From Pseudochrobactrum kiredjianiae (lineage in GTDB: Bacteria > Pseudomonadota > Alphaproteobacteria > Rhizobiales > Rhizobiaceae), in the NCBI RefSeq assembly GCF_030362795.1, contig NZ_JAUCBM010000013.1, positions 1 through 64,000 of the forward strand: 64,000 nt of DNA, written 5' to 3'. The notes under the pieces were generated by a model that worked only from the letters and a program-made list of their open reading frames with translations, had not been told where the DNA came from and ran no database searches. This document shows positions 34,953-44,343 of this stretch, in pieces; the stretch's first letter is position 1, and each line of letters starts with the position of its first letter. Made by a program: the position numbers and the translations under genes.

Positions 34953-35161
34953 TTTTTATGGCAACAGTCACCCTATATAGATTATAGAAATATCGTGATT
35001 TGCAATGTGAGGCATGCAGCCAGTCTTGATTCTTTGTTTTAAACTTGCTTTGAAACGCTCAAAGAGTCTTGTCCGTTATGAATATATGATTATGCCTGCC
35101 TGAGGCGGCGCGTAGCATACGCTTCATACTGCTTGCCTTCATATAAAGAGACAGAGTTTTT

Positions 35162-37894
35162 ATGTTAGAGAAAACCTACGATTCCGCGGCCACAGAGCCA
35201 AAAATTGCTGAACTTTGGGAAAAAGCCGAGGCTTTTAAAGCCGGTGCCGGTTCCAAGCCTGGTGCGGATCCGTTTGCGGTGGTGATTCCGCCGCCGAATG
35301 TTACCGGTTCTCTGCATATGGGCCACGCGCTCAACAATACAATTCAGGACATCATGGTGCGCTTTGAGCGCATGCGCGGCAAGAATGTGCTGTGGCAGCC
35401 AGGTATGGATCATGCCGGTATTGCAACGCAGATGGTTGTTGAACGCCAGTTGATGGAACGGCAAGAGCCGAACCGTCATGTTATGGGACGTGAGAAATTC
35501 GTTGAGCGTATCTGGCAGTGGAAAGAAGAATCCGGCGGTCTGATTTTCAATCAGCTGCGTCGCCTCGGTGCGTCCTGTGACTGGTCGCGCGAGCGCTTCA
35601 CCATGGATGAAGGCCTGTCGAAAGCTGTTCTCGAAGTTTTCGTAACGCTCTACAAAGAAGGCCTGATCTATAAAGATAAGCGTCTGGTCAACTGGGATCC
35701 TAAATTGCAGACCGCGATTTCGGATATCGAAGTTGAGCAGCGCGAGATCAAAGGTAATCTCTGGCACTTCCGCTATCCGCTGGAAGGTGTGGCTTTTGAT
35801 GCCGAAAACCCGGATACTTATATCGTTGTTGCCACAACACGCCCTGAAACTATGCTGGGCGATAGTGGTATTGCGGTTAATCCGGAAGACCCTCGCTATC
35901 AGGCACGTATTGGCAAGAATGCTATTCTGCCGCTCGTTGGCCGTTCACTGCCGATTGTTGGCGACGATTATGCTGATCCTGAATCCGGCTCCGGTGCGGT
36001 AAAGATTACCCCTGCACATGATTTTAATGATGCTGAAGTTGGCAAGCGTAATAACTTACGTAAAATCAATATCATGTCGCCGGAAGCTAAAATTCTTCTG
36101 AAAGACAATGAAGATTTTGCGGAAGGTCTGACTGCATCCGCTGAGCTTGATGCTTTGGTAGAGCGCTTCCATGATGAAGACCGCTTTAAGGCGCGCAAAG
36201 CCATCGTTGAAATGATGGATGAGGGTGGCTATCTCGAAAAGATCGAAGATCACACACATATGGTGCCACATGGCGACCGTGGTGGCGTGCCGATTGAGCC
36301 GTTGCTGACTGACCAGTGGTATGTAAATGCTGCTGAAATGGCTAAGCCGGCGATTGCTTCTGTTCGCGAAGGCCGTACAGCGATCGTGCCTAAAACATGG
36401 GAAAAAACCTATTATGACTGGATGGAAAACATTCAGCCTTGGTGTATTTCCCGCCAGCTTTGGTGGGGACATCAGATCCCTGCATGGTACGGCCCTGATG
36501 GCACGATCTTCGTTGAGAAGTCCGAGGCTGAAGCTGTTGCTGCTGCCGAGAAGCATTATGGTGCGCCAACAGAAATTACCCGTGATTGCGACGTTCTCGA
36601 TACATGGTTCTCGTCGGCTCTGTGGCCGTTCTCGACCCTTGGCTGGCCGGACAAAACACCTGAACTCGACACCTATTATCAGACTGATGTTCTGGTAACC
36701 GGTTTCGACATCATCTTCTTCTGGGTTGCCCGCATGATGATGATGGGTCTGCACTTCATGAAAGAAGAGCCGTTCCACACCGTTTATGTTCACGCACTCG
36801 TGCGTGATAAGAACGGCGCGAAAATGTCGAAGTCCAAAGGCAATGTTATCAATCCGCTTGATCTGATTGATGAATATGGTGCCGATGCGCTGCGTTTCTC
36901 GCTGGCAATCATGGCAGCGCAGGGACGTGACGTGAAGCTTGATCCGGCACGTATTGCCGGTTACCGGAATTTTGGTACCAAGCTGTGGAATGCGACGCGC
37001 TTTGCGCAGATGAATGGTGTAACGCGCAATCCGGATTTCAAACCGGAAGATGCTAAGCTGGCCGTCAATCGCTGGATTTTGACCGAACTGACACGGGCAA
37101 CAAAAGCGATTACCGAAGGTATCACAACTTACCGCTATAATGATGCGGCGGGTTCAGCCTATCGCTTTGTCTGGAACCAGTTCTGTGATTGGTATCTGGA
37201 ACTTCTCAAGCCTATTTTCATGGGCGATGATGAAGATGCAAAGCGTGAAGCGCAGGCTTGTGCTGCTTATTGTCTGGATGAAATCTACAAGCTGCTGCAT
37301 CCGTTTATGCCGTTCATGACAGAAGAACTGTGGAGCCTGACGGCCGGTGAAGGCCAGAGCCGTGAAACGCTGCTTGCACATGCACCATGGCCGGAATTGA
37401 GCTTTGAAGATGCATCCGCAGCGGATGACATTAACTGGCTGATCGAGTTGGTGAGCGGTATTCGTTCCGTTCGCTCCGAGATGAATGTTCCGCCATCAGC
37501 GCAGGCACCGCTTGCGGTTCTGGAAGCCAATGATCTGACGAAAGAGCGTCTTGCACATCATGATGCAGCGATCAAACGTCTGTCGCGTGTTGCTGATATC
37601 AGCCTGTCCGATGCGGCGCCAAAAGGCTCTGCACAGCTGGTTGTGGGCGAGGCGACTTATTGCATGCCGCTTGGCAGCCTGATTGATCTTGATGCTGAAA
37701 TGGCGCGCCTTGAGAAAGAAAACGGCAAGCTGGCAGCGGAAATGGAAAAAATCAACAAGAAACTCTCGAATGAGAAGTTTGTTGCCAATGCCAAGCCGGA
37801 AGTGGTGGAAGCTGATCGCGCCCGTCTCAAAGAATTGCAGGAAGCACAGAGCAAGATTGCTGTCGCTCAGCAGCGCCTGAAAGATGCTGAGTAA
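35162..37894 (+). CDS. valS: Valyl-tRNA synthetase
   Basis: This 910-residue class I synthetase charges tRNA(Val). The HIGH signature is in PPNVTGSLHMGHALNNT near residue 45, and KMSKS in GAKMSKSKGNVINP near residue 555. The CP1 editing domain (ATTRPETMLGDSGIAVNPEDPRY, HDFNDAEVG) removes Thr-tRNA(Val). The anticodon domain follows, and the last 70 residues are the tRNA-binding coiled coil (LEKENGKLAAEMEKINKKLSNEKFVANAKPEVV). AAAGAGACAG precedes the ATG. All regions are complete. Confidence 0.96.
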   Translation: MLEKTYDSAATEPKIAELWEKAEAFKAGAGSKPGADPFAVVIPPPNVTGSLHMGHALNNTIQDIMVRFERMRGKNVLWQPGMDHAGIATQMVVERQLMERQEPNRHVMGREKFVERIWQWKEESGGLIFNQLRRLGASCDWSRERFTMDEGLSKAVLEVFVTLYKEGLIYKDKRLVNWDPKLQTAISDIEVEQREIKGNLWHFRYPLEGVAFDAENPDTYIVVATTRPETMLGDSGIAVNPEDPRYQARIGKNAILPLVGRSLPIVGDDYADPESGSGAVKITPAHDFNDAEVGKRNNLRKINIMSPEAKILLKDNEDFAEGLTASAELDALVERFHDEDRFKARKAIVEMMDEGGYLEKIEDHTHMVPHGDRGGVPIEPLLTDQWYVNAAEMAKPAIASVREGRTAIVPKTWEKTYYDWMENIQPWCISRQLWWGHQIPAWYGPDGTIFVEKSEAEAVAAAEKHYGAPTEITRDCDVLDTWFSSALWPFSTLGWPDKTPELDTYYQTDVLVTGFDIIFFWVARMMMMGLHFMKEEPFHTVYVHALVRDKNGAKMSKSKGNVINPLDLIDEYGADALRFSLAIMAAQGRDVKLDPARIAGYRNFGTKLWNATRFAQMNGVTRNPDFKPEDAKLAVNRWILTELTRATKAITEGITTYRYNDAAGSAYRFVWNQFCDWYLELLKPIFMGDDEDAKREAQACAAYCLDEIYKLLHPFMPFMTEELWSLTAGEGQSRETLLAHAPWPELSFEDASAADDINWLIELVSGIRSVRSEMNVPPSAQAPLAVLEANDLTKERLAHHDAAIKRLSRVADISLSDAAPKGSAQLVVGEATYCMPLGSLIDLDAEMARLEKENGKLAAEMEKINKKLSNEKFVANAKPEVVEADRARLKELQEAQSKIAVAQQRLKDAE

Positions 37895-38471
37895 GCCTGC
37901 CATCGCACTTCGCTGAATAATTGTTCCGCCCTTGAACCAGATAAGTTTGAGGGCGGAATTGTTTTATCCTGCTTTTGAAACAAATTCCGGTCAGAGTTTG
38001 GCTGCAATCCGCATGAAATCGGTAAGTCTGAAATCTCATTGATTCTGTATGATATTTTTGAGTTCTCTAACTATATGAATTTTTTATATTAATTTAAAAA
38101 CACAGTAGCTTTTGAAGCGAAATATCTGTAATTTCGCTGATGGGAAGCGTCATGAAATCAGGCTATTGCAAAGCTCGATATATGTGTTTGGGGTCGAATA
38201 TTATGATTTCAGGACAATAATAAGCGATTGTCGTTTTTGCGTGATATTTTTAACACAGGGTGTGTTTGGGGAAGCGAAACTGGCAAAAATTGGCATTTCA
38301 TCGAGTGTTTTTCGCGATGAAACACAAAAAATCTTCGCAGCGCAGCCAAATTTTCGCTTTTTGGGGAAAGCGAAAACGAACCGTCAGTTCGCTAGCTGTT
38401 TCTTGGCCTTGCAGAACCTATTCGGCATGTTACGCTCACGTCAAAATTAAGTATAAAAATCGAGGGACACT
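37895..38471 (+). other. 577-bp region before the FadL-like gene with two leader hairpins
   Basis: No coding sequence is supported here. Two clear inverted repeats lie close to the outer-membrane protein gene: TTTCATCG (38296)/CGATGAAA (38315), and TTTTCGCTTT (38351)/AAAGCGAAAA (38367) with a 6-base loop. They could be part of a structured 5' leader or a small RNA. AGGGAC precedes the gene start. Confidence 0.5.
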
Positions 38472-39719
38472 ATGCTTAAAACTGCATTGAAATTTTCTGC
38501 TGTTTCACTGGCATTATCTGGGGGAATATTGACTGCACATGCCGGTGGTCTGGAACGCAGTTCTCAGGATTTCGATATTCTGTTTGAAGACGGTAATGTG
38601 GTTGAAACAGGAGCGACATTTGTTACACCGCAGCGAAAGCTGAAAAATATTCGGTCTGGGCTCGGTCCTATAAATCCTGTGCAGGATCAAAATTACGGTA
38701 AACCTTTTGAAACAGAAGTTGACGAAGGTAAATCTTACTGGGTACCAAAAGTTTCAGCAAAATTTCAGCTGACCGATGACCTCGCCTGTGCTGCACAATA
38801 TCGTCAGCCTTGGGGAATTGATACGGATTCTGGTATCAATAATGCGCGAATGTTTAGTTCGATAACGCAGAAAATTTCTTCTAACGATTATGGTTTGAAC
38901 TGTTCTTACCGTTTTGCAGCAGGTGAGAAAGGCTTCTTTCGTATTCTTGGTGGTGTGAGCTATCAGGAGCTAAAAGGTAAGCAAACCAAGGTATCAGCAC
39001 TTTCAGCTTCGACTTTTGCAAATAGTAAGTTAGATGTTGATGATAGTGCTTTTGGCTGGCGGTTGGGTGCCGCTTATGAAATTCCGGAAATAGCACTGCG
39101 TGCGAGCCTCGTTTACCAATCCAAGGTCAGTTATGATCTCGATGGTGAAGTTAATGTAGCACCTATCGGCTCTCCAATCAGTTTTACAACACCTGTACGC
39201 GGCTCAGTGGCAACTCCGCAGTCCGTTGAATTCAAATTCCAAACTGGTATTGCACCTGACTGGTTAGCTCTGGCTTCGGTCAAGTGGACGGACTGGAAAA
39301 GCATCACCAAAGTCAGCTTTCTAAATTCGGGAACTGATCCGTTTTTGATGGGGAAATTTCCTGTAGGTTCTGAGGTTACCTCGCTTGATCTGTATTACAA
39401 AGACGGTTGGACAGTCACGGGTGGTGTTGGCCATAAGTTTAATGATCAATGGTCTGGTGCAGCAACTGTAACCTGGGATCGTGGAACTTCAACTGGCCTG
39501 ACATCACAAACAGATGTTTGGTTGCTCGGATTAGGCGCTAATTATAAAGCAACTGAGCACCTTGAATTCCGCCTTGCTGGTGCCGTTGGTGTACTCACAT
39601 CGGGTACTTTGGATAGTACAAAAAACGGTGACGGCACATCAAATCCAACCGGTTCAAAAGCGGATTTTGGCACAGACGTTGTTGGTGGTATGACACTTTC
39701 GGCAAAATACCGTTTCTGA
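38472..39719 (+). CDS. OmpP1/FadL-family outer-membrane transport protein
   Basis: This 415-residue protein has a signal peptide (LKFSAVSLALSGGILTAHA, cut before GGLERS) and a beta-barrel rich in alternating polar/aromatic strands, ending GGMTLSAKYRF with a terminal Phe as barrel proteins require. LALASVKWTDWKSITKVSF and the preceding SVEFKFQTGIAPDW are typical of the FadL family, which lets fatty acids or other hydrophobic compounds through the outer membrane. The first residues after the signal (SQDFDILFEDGN) match the family's N-terminal hatch. It is monocistronic, with a long leader and a strong terminator. Confidence 0.85.
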   Translation: MLKTALKFSAVSLALSGGILTAHAGGLERSSQDFDILFEDGNVVETGATFVTPQRKLKNIRSGLGPINPVQDQNYGKPFETEVDEGKSYWVPKVSAKFQLTDDLACAAQYRQPWGIDTDSGINNARMFSSITQKISSNDYGLNCSYRFAAGEKGFFRILGGVSYQELKGKQTKVSALSASTFANSKLDVDDSAFGWRLGAAYEIPEIALRASLVYQSKVSYDLDGEVNVAPIGSPISFTTPVRGSVATPQSVEFKFQTGIAPDWLALASVKWTDWKSITKVSFLNSGTDPFLMGKFPVGSEVTSLDLYYKDGWTVTGGVGHKFNDQWSGAATVTWDRGTSTGLTSQTDVWLLGLGANYKATEHLEFRLAGAVGVLTSGTLDSTKNGDGTSNPTGSKADFGTDVVGGMTLSAKYRF

Positions 39720-39734
39720 TCTGATAATCAGATA

Positions 39735-39773
39735 AAAAAGGCGCTGTGATTGTGGTGATCACAGCGCCTTTTT
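39735..39773. terminator. Bidirectional terminator between the FadL-like and dehydrogenase genes
   Basis: A 16-bp arm AAAAAGGCGCTGTGAT pairs perfectly with ATCACAGCGCCTTTTT. A and T runs flank it, so it serves both convergent genes. Confidence 0.92.
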
Positions 39774-39791
39774 AAATGAGTATTTAGCTGC

Positions 39792-40661
39792 TTATTTCTC
39801 CAGACGAGCGAGCAGGGATGATGTATCCCAGCGGCCGCCACCAAGCTTCTGCACATCCTTATAATACTGGTCCACCAAAGCAGTCAGAGCCAATGTGGCG
39901 CCATTGCGGTCGGCTTCTTCAAGGCAGATTTTCAGGTCTTTGCGCATCCAGTCTGCGGCAAATCCGAACTCATATTCACCCTTGATCATGGTTGGTGTGC
40001 GGTTTTCCATCTGCCATGAACCAGCAGCACCTTTGGAAAGCACATCAATAACCGTCTGAATATCAAGACCTGCGCATTTGCCGAAGTGAATGGCTTCTGC
40101 CAACCCCTGCACAATACCGGCAATGCAAATCTGGTTCATCATTTTGGCAAGCTGGCCATTACCGACAGCGCCCATTAAACCAACCGAGCGGGCATAGGCA
40201 GAAATAACCGGCTTGGCTTTGCCAAAAGCAGCTTCATCTGCACCGCACATCACGGTGAGAACGCCATTCACAGCACCAGCCTGACCACCGGAAACCGGCG
40301 CATCAATGAAATGGAAGCCGCGCTTGCGCGCCTCTTTATCCAGCTCACGGGCAACTTCGGCGGATGCCGTTGTATTATCGATGAAGATCGCCTCTTTGCT
40401 GATCGTGTGGAATGCACCATGCTCACCAAGCGTTACTTCACGCAGGTCGTCATCATTACCGACACAGCAGAAAACGTAATCCTGTCCCTGAGCGGCTTCA
40501 GCAGGGGTTGCAGCGAAACTGCTTTTAAATTCCTGCGCCCAGGCCTGTGCTTTGGCAATTGTGCGGTTATAGACTGTAACTTCGTGCTCACCGCGAGTCC
40601 TGAGATGCCCCGCCATCGGATAGCCCATTACGCCGAGGCCGATAAATGCAACTTTAGCCAT
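39792..40661 (-). CDS. NAD(P)-dependent beta-hydroxyacid dehydrogenase (3-hydroxyisobutyrate / tartronate semialdehyde reductase family)
   Basis: This 289-residue enzyme has the N-terminal dinucleotide motif VAFIGLGVMGYPMAGHL, the substrate-binding FIDAPVSGGQAGA, and the catalytic lysine in GNGQLAKMMNQICIA. The C-terminal helical domain (FAADWMRKDLKICLEEA) forms the dimer. The family includes 3-hydroxyisobutyrate dehydrogenase, GarR and glyoxylate reductases, and the precise substrate cannot be decided. It is transcribed alone, convergent with the FadL-like gene. Confidence 0.88.
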   Translation of the reverse strand: MAKVAFIGLGVMGYPMAGHLRTRGEHEVTVYNRTIAKAQAWAQEFKSSFAATPAEAAQGQDYVFCCVGNDDDLREVTLGEHGAFHTISKEAIFIDNTTASAEVARELDKEARKRGFHFIDAPVSGGQAGAVNGVLTVMCGADEAAFGKAKPVISAYARSVGLMGAVGNGQLAKMMNQICIAGIVQGLAEAIHFGKCAGLDIQTVIDVLSKGAAGSWQMENRTPTMIKGEYEFGFAADWMRKDLKICLEEADRNGATLALTALVDQYYKDVQKLGGGRWDTSSLLARLEK

Positions 40662-40864
40662 GTCTCTCCCATTCCATCAATCTGCTGAATACGTTTTGTG
40701 ATGGTATTCGTAAGGAAGAATATAGGTTTTAGCAACAGAGCGATCTGGGCACTTTTATTGTGATTGCAACCACTTAAATCACAGCTGATTGTCTATGCCC
40801 TCAGGCTGTAGATCAGCACGGAGTTTTGCAGTATTTTTATAAGCACAGATTGGAGAACAAAATT

Positions 40865-41296
40865 ATGAATCAGAGCGATGAAGTGGTAAATGGTGCCTGT
40901 CATTGCGGAACAGTACAGTTTCGGGTGAAATTATCTGACGGGCTGAATACAGCACGTCGTTGCACCTGTTCTTATTGCCGGATGCGTGGTGCCGTGGCGG
41001 TTTCTGCCCAGGTTGGTGGTTTGGAGATTACCAGCGGCGAGGAAGCACTAACGCTATATCAGTTCAACACCAAGGCTGCGAAACATTATTTTTGCTCTGT
41101 TTGCGGGATTTACACCCATCATCAGCGCCGTTCCAACCCTCAGCAATATGGCATTAATGCCGCTTGCCTTGAAGGTGTCAGCCCGTTTGATTTTGATGAA
41201 GTAATTGTCAATGATGGCGTTAATCATCCGGCAGATGATCAATCGGCCAACCGACCGCCTTATGTCGGCGTATTGAAATTTATTCGCTGCGAGTAA
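40865..41296 (+). CDS. GFA-family (glutathione-dependent formaldehyde-activating-like) protein
   Basis: This 143-residue zinc protein of the CENP-V/GFA family has ligands in ACHCGTVQF, CTCSYCRMRG and FCSVCGIY. The family is named for formaldehyde activation, but most members have unknown roles. ATG 40865 follows TTGGAGAAC with 9 bases spacing; an upstream reading from 40826 lacks a ribosome-binding site. It converges with the GNAT gene, whose stop is 4 bases away. A second, different GFA gene lies at 54761. Confidence 0.85.
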   Translation: MNQSDEVVNGACHCGTVQFRVKLSDGLNTARRCTCSYCRMRGAVAVSAQVGGLEITSGEEALTLYQFNTKAAKHYFCSVCGIYTHHQRRSNPQQYGINAACLEGVSPFDFDEVIVNDGVNHPADDQSANRPPYVGVLKFIRCE

Positions 41297-41299
41297 CGG

Positions 41300-41797
41300 T
41301 TATTTATCGTTGATGATCGCCCAGCGTTCATGGTCGCGCCAGTCACCGTTAATGAAGAGATAGCGCGGGGAAAAGCCCTCTTTGTGGAAACCCGCGCGCT
41401 GAACAAGAGCGATAGAGCGCTGATTATCCGGTTGGATATTGGCCTCAATGCGATGCAGCCCGACTTCATCAAAACCATAAGTGATCGTCTGCTTCAGAGC
41501 TTCAGTCATGAGGCCGCGACCTGCAAATTCCACCATGCTGTAATAGCCGAGATAGGCACTACGGAATGCCTTCATGAAAATTTGACTGATGGTAAAGACA
41601 CCAACAATCCCGCCGCTGTCTGCATCCCGCGCAACAAGCGCCTGAGATGCACTGCTCTGCAAATTACAAAACCACTCTTCAAAGCCAACCTGATCCGTGA
41701 AGTTGCGCATCCACGGATGATGATGGTCGCGGCTGGCAATATTTCCCGCAATCAGTTCCTGTGCATCTTTTCTGCTAACTGGCTGTAAATTGATCAT
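41300..41797 (-). CDS. GNAT N-acetyltransferase, RimJ/RimL-like
   Basis: This 165-residue protein has the RimJ/RimL pattern: YLGYYSMVEFAGRGLMTEALKQTITYGFDEVGLHRIEANIQPDNQRSIALVQRAGFHKEGF. The acetyl-CoA loop is GRGLMTEA and the conserved NQRSIALVQRAGF follows. The family acetylates protein N-termini or small amines, and the substrate is unknown. It diverges from the sensor kinase gene, with a 160-base shared promoter region. Confidence 0.88.
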   Translation of the reverse strand: MINLQPVSRKDAQELIAGNIASRDHHHPWMRNFTDQVGFEEWFCNLQSSASQALVARDADSGGIVGVFTISQIFMKAFRSAYLGYYSMVEFAGRGLMTEALKQTITYGFDEVGLHRIEANIQPDNQRSIALVQRAGFHKEGFSPRYLFINGDWRDHERWAIINDK

Positions 41798-41960
41798 TTT
41801 ATTCTCCGTAATAGCTATATTTTATGGCGCAGAAGCCGCAGAAAACTCAATCCCTATATTGAGAGAATATCGCGTTTTATAACAGTAGCATTGCGCGTAC
41901 ATAAATATTATGCCAGCGATTAGCAGGTTAATTAGAACCTTGTAAAAGCAGGAGTGCAGT

Positions 41961-43532
41961 TTGGCGGATAAAAAGCGGTCTTGGCAAACCTATCTGGCAA
42001 TTGCAGCTATCTGGTTGCTGATTATGCTGGTGTTCGTGGCTTATTCAGCCCGTCAGAGCATTAATCAGGCACGTGATGAGGTAAGGCAGACTGGCACGGC
42101 ATTGCATCGCGTGCTTTCACAGCGGGCAGCGCAACATGATGCACATCTGACCAGTCTGAATGCTCTGATCCTCTCAGCCAATCCGCCGCCTGTTGATGCC
42201 CTGCGTCAGGTGTCGCGCAATATTATCCGGTTTTATCCGCGCATCAGCATTATTGATGTGATGCTTTTGACCCGAGAGGGCGCAAGAGTAAGCGCACAAC
42301 CGTTCCTGATGGTTGATGAGAGCGAACACGAGACTATTGCCGGTGCTTTTGCTGTGCAGATCGCAGGGCAAAAACCGGGTGAGGTGCGCACTTATCTTTC
42401 TGATAAAGTTGGTGACCGCTATTATCTTGGCAAGAAATCAGACAATTCCAATCCCGGCTATGCCATTATTATGGCAATTAATCCGGCTCTGATGATTGAA
42501 CCAAATGAGCGCCCAGACTGGGCTGATCTCAGCCTTTCTATTGATGGTAAGACAATTTTGCAGCAGCACTCCGCTCTTCAGAACGCACCGTCATTGTTGA
42601 AGCCGGTGGTTTATACGCAGCAGATTGACAGCCAGAACCAACCACTGCTTTTGACATTAAGTCGTCCAATAGTGCTGTCGGAGATGATTGACCCGCGGCG
42701 TACTGCTTTGCTGGCGGTTGTCTCGCTTTTGGCGCTACTGGTATCCTATTCACTATGGCAGTCTGTGCGAGCGGCCAAAAAAGCTGAACAAAAAGCACAA
42801 TTACTGGAACATGAAACACGCCTTGCTCATGCGGCGAGGGTGAATTCCATGGGTGAGTTAGCATCGGGGATTGCCCATGAGTTGACGCAGCCACTCACGG
42901 CATTGCTCAGTCAAAGTCAGGCAGCACTGCGCCTTGAGGCTTCCGGTGAGCGACCTGATCTGCTGAAACAAGCATTGACGGCCAATGTGCGCGAGGCATC
43001 CCGTGCCGGTGAGATTTTAAAGCGTATGCGTAACTATATGAGCAATCATGAACCGCAGCGCAAGCCGATGGATATCAGCCAGAGCATTCGCGATGTGAGT
43101 GAATTGCTGCGCACTGACCTTGCGCAGCGCAATATTACATTGCTTATTCAAACAGAGAAAAACACACCCGCGATTATGGGTGATGCGGTGGAAATGGAGC
43201 AGGTTCTCTATAATCTCATCCGCAATGCCGCCGATAGTCTTGTTCAAACGGAGAAAACAGACAAGCAGATCTCTGTTACAGCCCGCAGCGGGCAAGGGCA
43301 GCTTGTGATCACTGTGTCCGATAATGGCAGTGGCATTGCCGATGATGTGTTGCCGCGCTTGTTTGAGCCGTTTTTCACCACACGCAATGGCGGTATGGGG
43401 CTGGGGCTTGCGCTTTGTACAACATTGATTGAGCGGATTGACGGGGAAATCACCGCGGCCAACCGGCCTGAGGGCGGTGCTGAGTTCACGATTGCGCTGC
43501 CTGTAGCAGAAACATCATCAATAAAGGTCTGA
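41961..43532 (+). CDS. Membrane sensor histidine kinase, FixL/TtrS-like class
   Basis: This 523-residue kinase has a transmembrane helix at about 9-29, a periplasmic sensor of about 215 residues with no family I can name, and a second helix at about 247-268. The HisKA domain contains SMGELASGIAHELTQPLTALL (phospho-His near 306). The ATPase has the N box NLIRNAADSL (near 418) and G boxes DNGSGIAD and GMGLGLAL. The His box is of the FixL/DctB/TtrS type. The TTG start follows GGAG at six bases. It sits 2 bases ahead of its response regulator, and an HbpS-like exported protein lies downstream. Confidence 0.88.
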   Translation: MADKKRSWQTYLAIAAIWLLIMLVFVAYSARQSINQARDEVRQTGTALHRVLSQRAAQHDAHLTSLNALILSANPPPVDALRQVSRNIIRFYPRISIIDVMLLTREGARVSAQPFLMVDESEHETIAGAFAVQIAGQKPGEVRTYLSDKVGDRYYLGKKSDNSNPGYAIIMAINPALMIEPNERPDWADLSLSIDGKTILQQHSALQNAPSLLKPVVYTQQIDSQNQPLLLTLSRPIVLSEMIDPRRTALLAVVSLLALLVSYSLWQSVRAAKKAEQKAQLLEHETRLAHAARVNSMGELASGIAHELTQPLTALLSQSQAALRLEASGERPDLLKQALTANVREASRAGEILKRMRNYMSNHEPQRKPMDISQSIRDVSELLRTDLAQRNITLLIQTEKNTPAIMGDAVEMEQVLYNLIRNAADSLVQTEKTDKQISVTARSGQGQLVITVSDNGSGIADDVLPRLFEPFFTTRNGGMGLGLALCTTLIERIDGEITAANRPEGGAEFTIALPVAETSSIKV

Positions 43533-43534
43533 TT

Positions 43535-44140
43535 ATGAAAAACTTCAATATCTATCTGATTGATGATGATGAAGCGGTGAGGGATGCGTTGTCCTTGCTT
43601 TTGCAGACCTATGATATGCGCGTTGAGACATTTCGCGATCCGGCCACTTTTCTGGCGCATGTTGATCCGCAAAAACCCGGTTGTCTGATACTGGATTTGC
43701 GTATGCCGATGATAAGCGGGTTGCAATTGCAACAAAAGCTGCTTGAGCGCGGTATTGACTGGCCTGCCATTATGATTACCGGTCATGGTGATATCAATGC
43801 TTGTCGCCGTGCTTTCAAGGCCGGTATTCTGGACTTTCTCTCCAAACCGGTCGATGAACAAGTGTTGCTGGATGCGCTGGCTTTGGCCTCTGCAAAGCTG
43901 GATAAAATTCTGGAAAAGGCTGAAGCGCAAACACTGCTGGCTAAACTGACCGACCGTGAGCAGGAGATTTTTGACTTGATATGCAAAGGCTTCGGCAGCA
44001 AGGAAATTGCCGCAGCGCTCAATATTTCTGTGCGCACAATCGATGCACATCGTGCAAATATTGCCGAAAAACTGGAAACCAGTTCGGTTGCCGATTTTGT
44101 ACGGCTGCAATTATCGGGCAATGATACGGCGCATCCGTAA
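43535..44140 (+). CDS. FixJ-family response regulator
   Basis: This 201-residue regulator has a receiver domain with acidic pocket DDD at 10-12, phospho-acceptor Asp54 in CLILDLRMP, Thr in MITGHGD and Lys in LSKPVDE. The LuxR-type HTH (LTDREQEIFDLICKGFGSKEIAAALNISVRTIDAHRANI) is at the C-terminus. It begins 2 bases after the kinase stop, so the pair is co-translated. Targets are unknown; the HbpS-like and ankyrin genes 200 bases on are the obvious candidates. Confidence 0.92.
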   Translation: MKNFNIYLIDDDEAVRDALSLLLQTYDMRVETFRDPATFLAHVDPQKPGCLILDLRMPMISGLQLQQKLLERGIDWPAIMITGHGDINACRRAFKAGILDFLSKPVDEQVLLDALALASAKLDKILEKAEAQTLLAKLTDREQEIFDLICKGFGSKEIAAALNISVRTIDAHRANIAEKLETSSVADFVRLQLSGNDTAHP

Positions 44141-44205
44141 TACTACCTATAAAGTTCAGGACTATCGCGGATTCCCGACATTCATGCGTTTCACTAGATT
44201 AGAGC

Positions 44206-44299
44206 GCATCCCGAAAAGTGTGAAACGGTTTTCGGAAAAGATGCGCGTTAAAACAAATGATTAGAGCGCTGATCTGATCCAATCAGATCAGCGCTCTAA
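44206..44299 (+). repeat. Mosaic palindromic repeat with a 17-bp perfect stem
   Basis: Block one (44206-44262, GAGCGCATCCCGAAAAGTG…GATGCGCG) is nearly identical, inverted, to 19455-19508. Block two pairs TTAGAGCGCTGATCTGA (44261-44277) perfectly with 44283-44299. It lies between the response regulator and the HbpS-like gene and may act as a transcription barrier. Confidence 0.8.
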
Positions 44300-44343
44300 T
44301 AATCAGAAAGCCGGTTGCTTTCATCAACAATCAGGAGACGATC

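Noticed and set aside
43244-44110. A 288-codon minus-strand frame opposite the response regulator
   Set aside because: It is antisense to two well-supported genes, and its composition is that of a complementary shadow.
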